A stretch of DNA of 5,923 nucleotides. Origin: Miniphocaeibacter sp012841535. Lineage in GTDB: Bacteria > Bacillota > Clostridia > Tissierellales > Peptoniphilaceae. The notes under the pieces are model-generated. The model did not search any database and was not told the origin of the DNA. It worked only from the letters and a program-made list of their open reading frames with translations. Shown piece by piece: positions 4,619 to 5,923 of the stretch. The DNA lies in NCBI RefSeq assembly GCF_049274025.1, contig NZ_JBASRV010000072.1; one strand, given 5' to 3'. The first letter of the stretch is position 1. The number at the start of each line of letters is the position of its first letter. Position numbers and translations under genes: made by a program.

Positions 4619-5923
4619 ATATATATATACTATTGATTCATAAGGCTTTAAAACAAAGGGATTAGTAAATGTTTTATCGCCATAATTAGAAATTAATATT
4701 TTAGAATTTTTGTATTTGTCATATATATTACTATCGAACTCATAAATTAATTCTTCCTTACTAAAATTATTAATACAGATTAACTCATCATTATTTAAAT
4801 ACCTTTCAAAAACAAATAACTTGTCGATTCCTGTATCTATCTCCCTATAATATCCATCTGATATTACCTTGAAATTCTTTCTTAAACCAATTAATTTTTG
4901 GTAATGTTTAAAAATAGAATTTGAACTTTCTCTGTCCCTTTTAGCATTAATTTCTAAATAATTATTATTTACATCTATCCAAGGTATACCTTTTGTAAAC
5001 CCGGAATTTTTTTCATTGTTCCATTGTACAGGAGTTCTTCCATTGTCCCGAGAACGCTCTGAAAGAATATTTAAAGCCTCATCTTTTGATTTTCCTTTTT
5101 CAAGTAGAATTTTATAATAATTAATACTTTCATAATCCCTGTACTCATCTATGGATTTAAAATATCCATTGGTCATACCAAATTCTTCACCTTGGTATAT
5201 ATAAGGAGTTCCTCTGAAAAAGTGGATTATATTTGCCAATAATTTAGCCGACTCTACTCTGTATTTATTGTCATTAGTAAATCGGGAAACAGCTCTTGGC
5301 TGATCATGGTTATTTAAAAACCAGGCACTCCACCCTCCATTATTTTGCATTTCAATTTGCCAAGTTGAGAATATTTCCTTTAATGCATTATAATTTACAG
5401 GGGCAAGTTCCCATTTTTCACCATCTTTATAGTCTACCTTTAAATGGTGAAAATTAAAGGCCATATTTAATTCCTTATTTTCCGGTTTTGTATATTCTAT
5501 ACAATTAGCAATTGAAGTAGAGGACATTTCACCAACGGTAATCATATTTTCAATACCTGCCCTGTATACAATTTCATGTAAATATTTATTTACCTTAGGT
5601 CCATCAGTATAAAATCTTCTACCATCTCCTTGAAAATCATCTTCAAAGACTTCCGGTTTAGATATTAAATTAATAACATCAAATCTAAAGCCTTTTACAC
5701 CCTTATTTTTCCAAAACTTTAAAATATTTACTAGTTCTTCACGTAATTCTTCATTTGCCCAATTTAAATCCGCTTGACCTTTATGAAATAAATGAAGGTA
5801 GTATTTGTCTAAGGATTTAACATACTCCCATGTAGGGCCTCCAAACTTAGAAACCCAGTTAGTTGGTAGATTATTTTTTTTTGCAGTTTTAAAAAAATAA
5901 TAATCCTGATATTTTTTATCGCC
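4607..5923 (-). CDS. treC: Trehalose-6-phosphate hydrolase (alpha,alpha-phosphotrehalase, GH13, EC 3.2.1.93), 5' end outside window
   Basis: A cytoplasmic hydrolase that splits trehalose-6-phosphate, the product of PTS trehalose uptake, into glucose and glucose-6-phosphate. The frame is open to the window edge, giving 438 codons. Against a family length of about 540-560 aa, roughly 110 N-terminal residues (start of the TIM barrel) are missing; the Met at 5543-5545 is internal. The GH13 catalytic triad is complete: nucleophile Asp in 'GFRFDVINL' (codon 5678-5680), acid/base Glu in 'TVGEMSS' (5528-5530) and the stabilising Asp in 'NNHDQPR' (5303-5305). TreC rather than general oligo-1,6-glucosidase is favoured by 'GDGRRFYTDGP', 'GEMSSTS', 'FNFHHLKVDY' and 'GTPYIYQGEEFGMTN', which closely follow E. 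coli TreC and B. subtilis TreA. The end is a normal small beta-domain. No trehalose PTS gene or TreR regulator is in view. The gene converges with apbE. Confidence 0.92.
   Translation of the reverse strand, partial: GDKKYQDYYFFKTAKKNNLPTNWVSKFGGPTWEYVKSLDKYYLHLFHKGQADLNWANEELREELVNILKFWKNKGVKGFRFDVINLISKPEVFEDDFQGDGRRFYTDGPKVNKYLHEIVYRAGIENMITVGEMSSTSIANCIEYTKPENKELNMAFNFHHLKVDYKDGEKWELAPVNYNALKEIFSTWQIEMQNNGGWSAWFLNNHDQPRAVSRFTNDNKYRVESAKLLANIIHFFRGTPYIYQGEEFGMTNGYFKSIDEYRDYESINYYKILLEKGKSKDEALNILSERSRDNGRTPVQWNNEKNSGFTKGIPWIDVNNNYLEINAKRDRESSNSIFKHYQKLIGLRKNFKVISDGYYREIDTGIDKLFVFERYLNNDELICINNFSKEELIYEFDSNIYDKYKNSKILISNYGDKTFTNPFVLKPYESIVYIYKED

Noticed and set aside
4618..4629. TATATATATATA dinucleotide run as a slippage-prone switch
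   Set aside because: Six units are short, it encodes the conserved-looking treC C-terminal Tyr-Ile-Tyr, and it needs no explanation beyond AT-rich coding.
5543..5545. Met at this position as the treC start
   Set aside because: The frame continues upstream to the window edge with conserved GH13 sequence, including the catalytic nucleophile Asp, so this Met is internal.

Overview
The window is AT-rich, tightly packed and uses A/T-ending codons. Strong AGGAG-type ribosome binding sites and short intergenic gaps with Rho-independent terminators point to a low-GC Gram-positive anaerobe of the Clostridia/Tissierellia type. That placement is inferred from composition and gene content; there is no rRNA or other marker to test it.

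Layout. (1) Bases 2-424 (+) are the C-terminal end of an HtrA/DegP-type serine protease (its PDZ domain and a charged tail), cut by the window edge and followed by a strong terminator at 447-492. (2) Bases 623-3392 (+) form a two-gene unit: tryptophanase (tnaA), then 43 nt later an 11-helix Na+-coupled amino-acid symporter of the NSS family (tnaT/Tyt1-like), closed by a hairpin at 3419-3465. (3) Bases 3520-4605 (+) encode a lipoprotein ApbE, an FAD:protein FMN transferase, with a candidate -10 box just upstream. (4) Bases 4607-5923 (-) hold the C-terminal 438 codons of a GH13 trehalose-6-phosphate hydrolase (treC). Its reading frame stays open to the right edge of the window, well beyond the internal Met at 5543-5545. 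apbE and treC converge with one base between their stop codons, and a perfect inverted repeat covers both gene ends.

How the genes work together. The central pair makes a simple catabolic module: the symporter imports an aromatic amino acid with Na+, and tryptophanase splits tryptophan into indole, pyruvate and ammonia. It parallels enterobacterial tnaAB but uses an unrelated transporter family. HtrA (envelope quality control), ApbE (flavinylation of extracytoplasmic proteins) and TreC (trehalose-6-phosphate use) look like independent neighbours.

No CRISPR array, mobile element, RNA gene or novel defence system is visible. The most interesting points are the non-canonical ion-site and gate residues of the NSS transporter, the tryptophanase's mix of TPL-like and tryptophanase-like motifs, and the palindromic apbE/treC junction in which both proteins end in the same codons.
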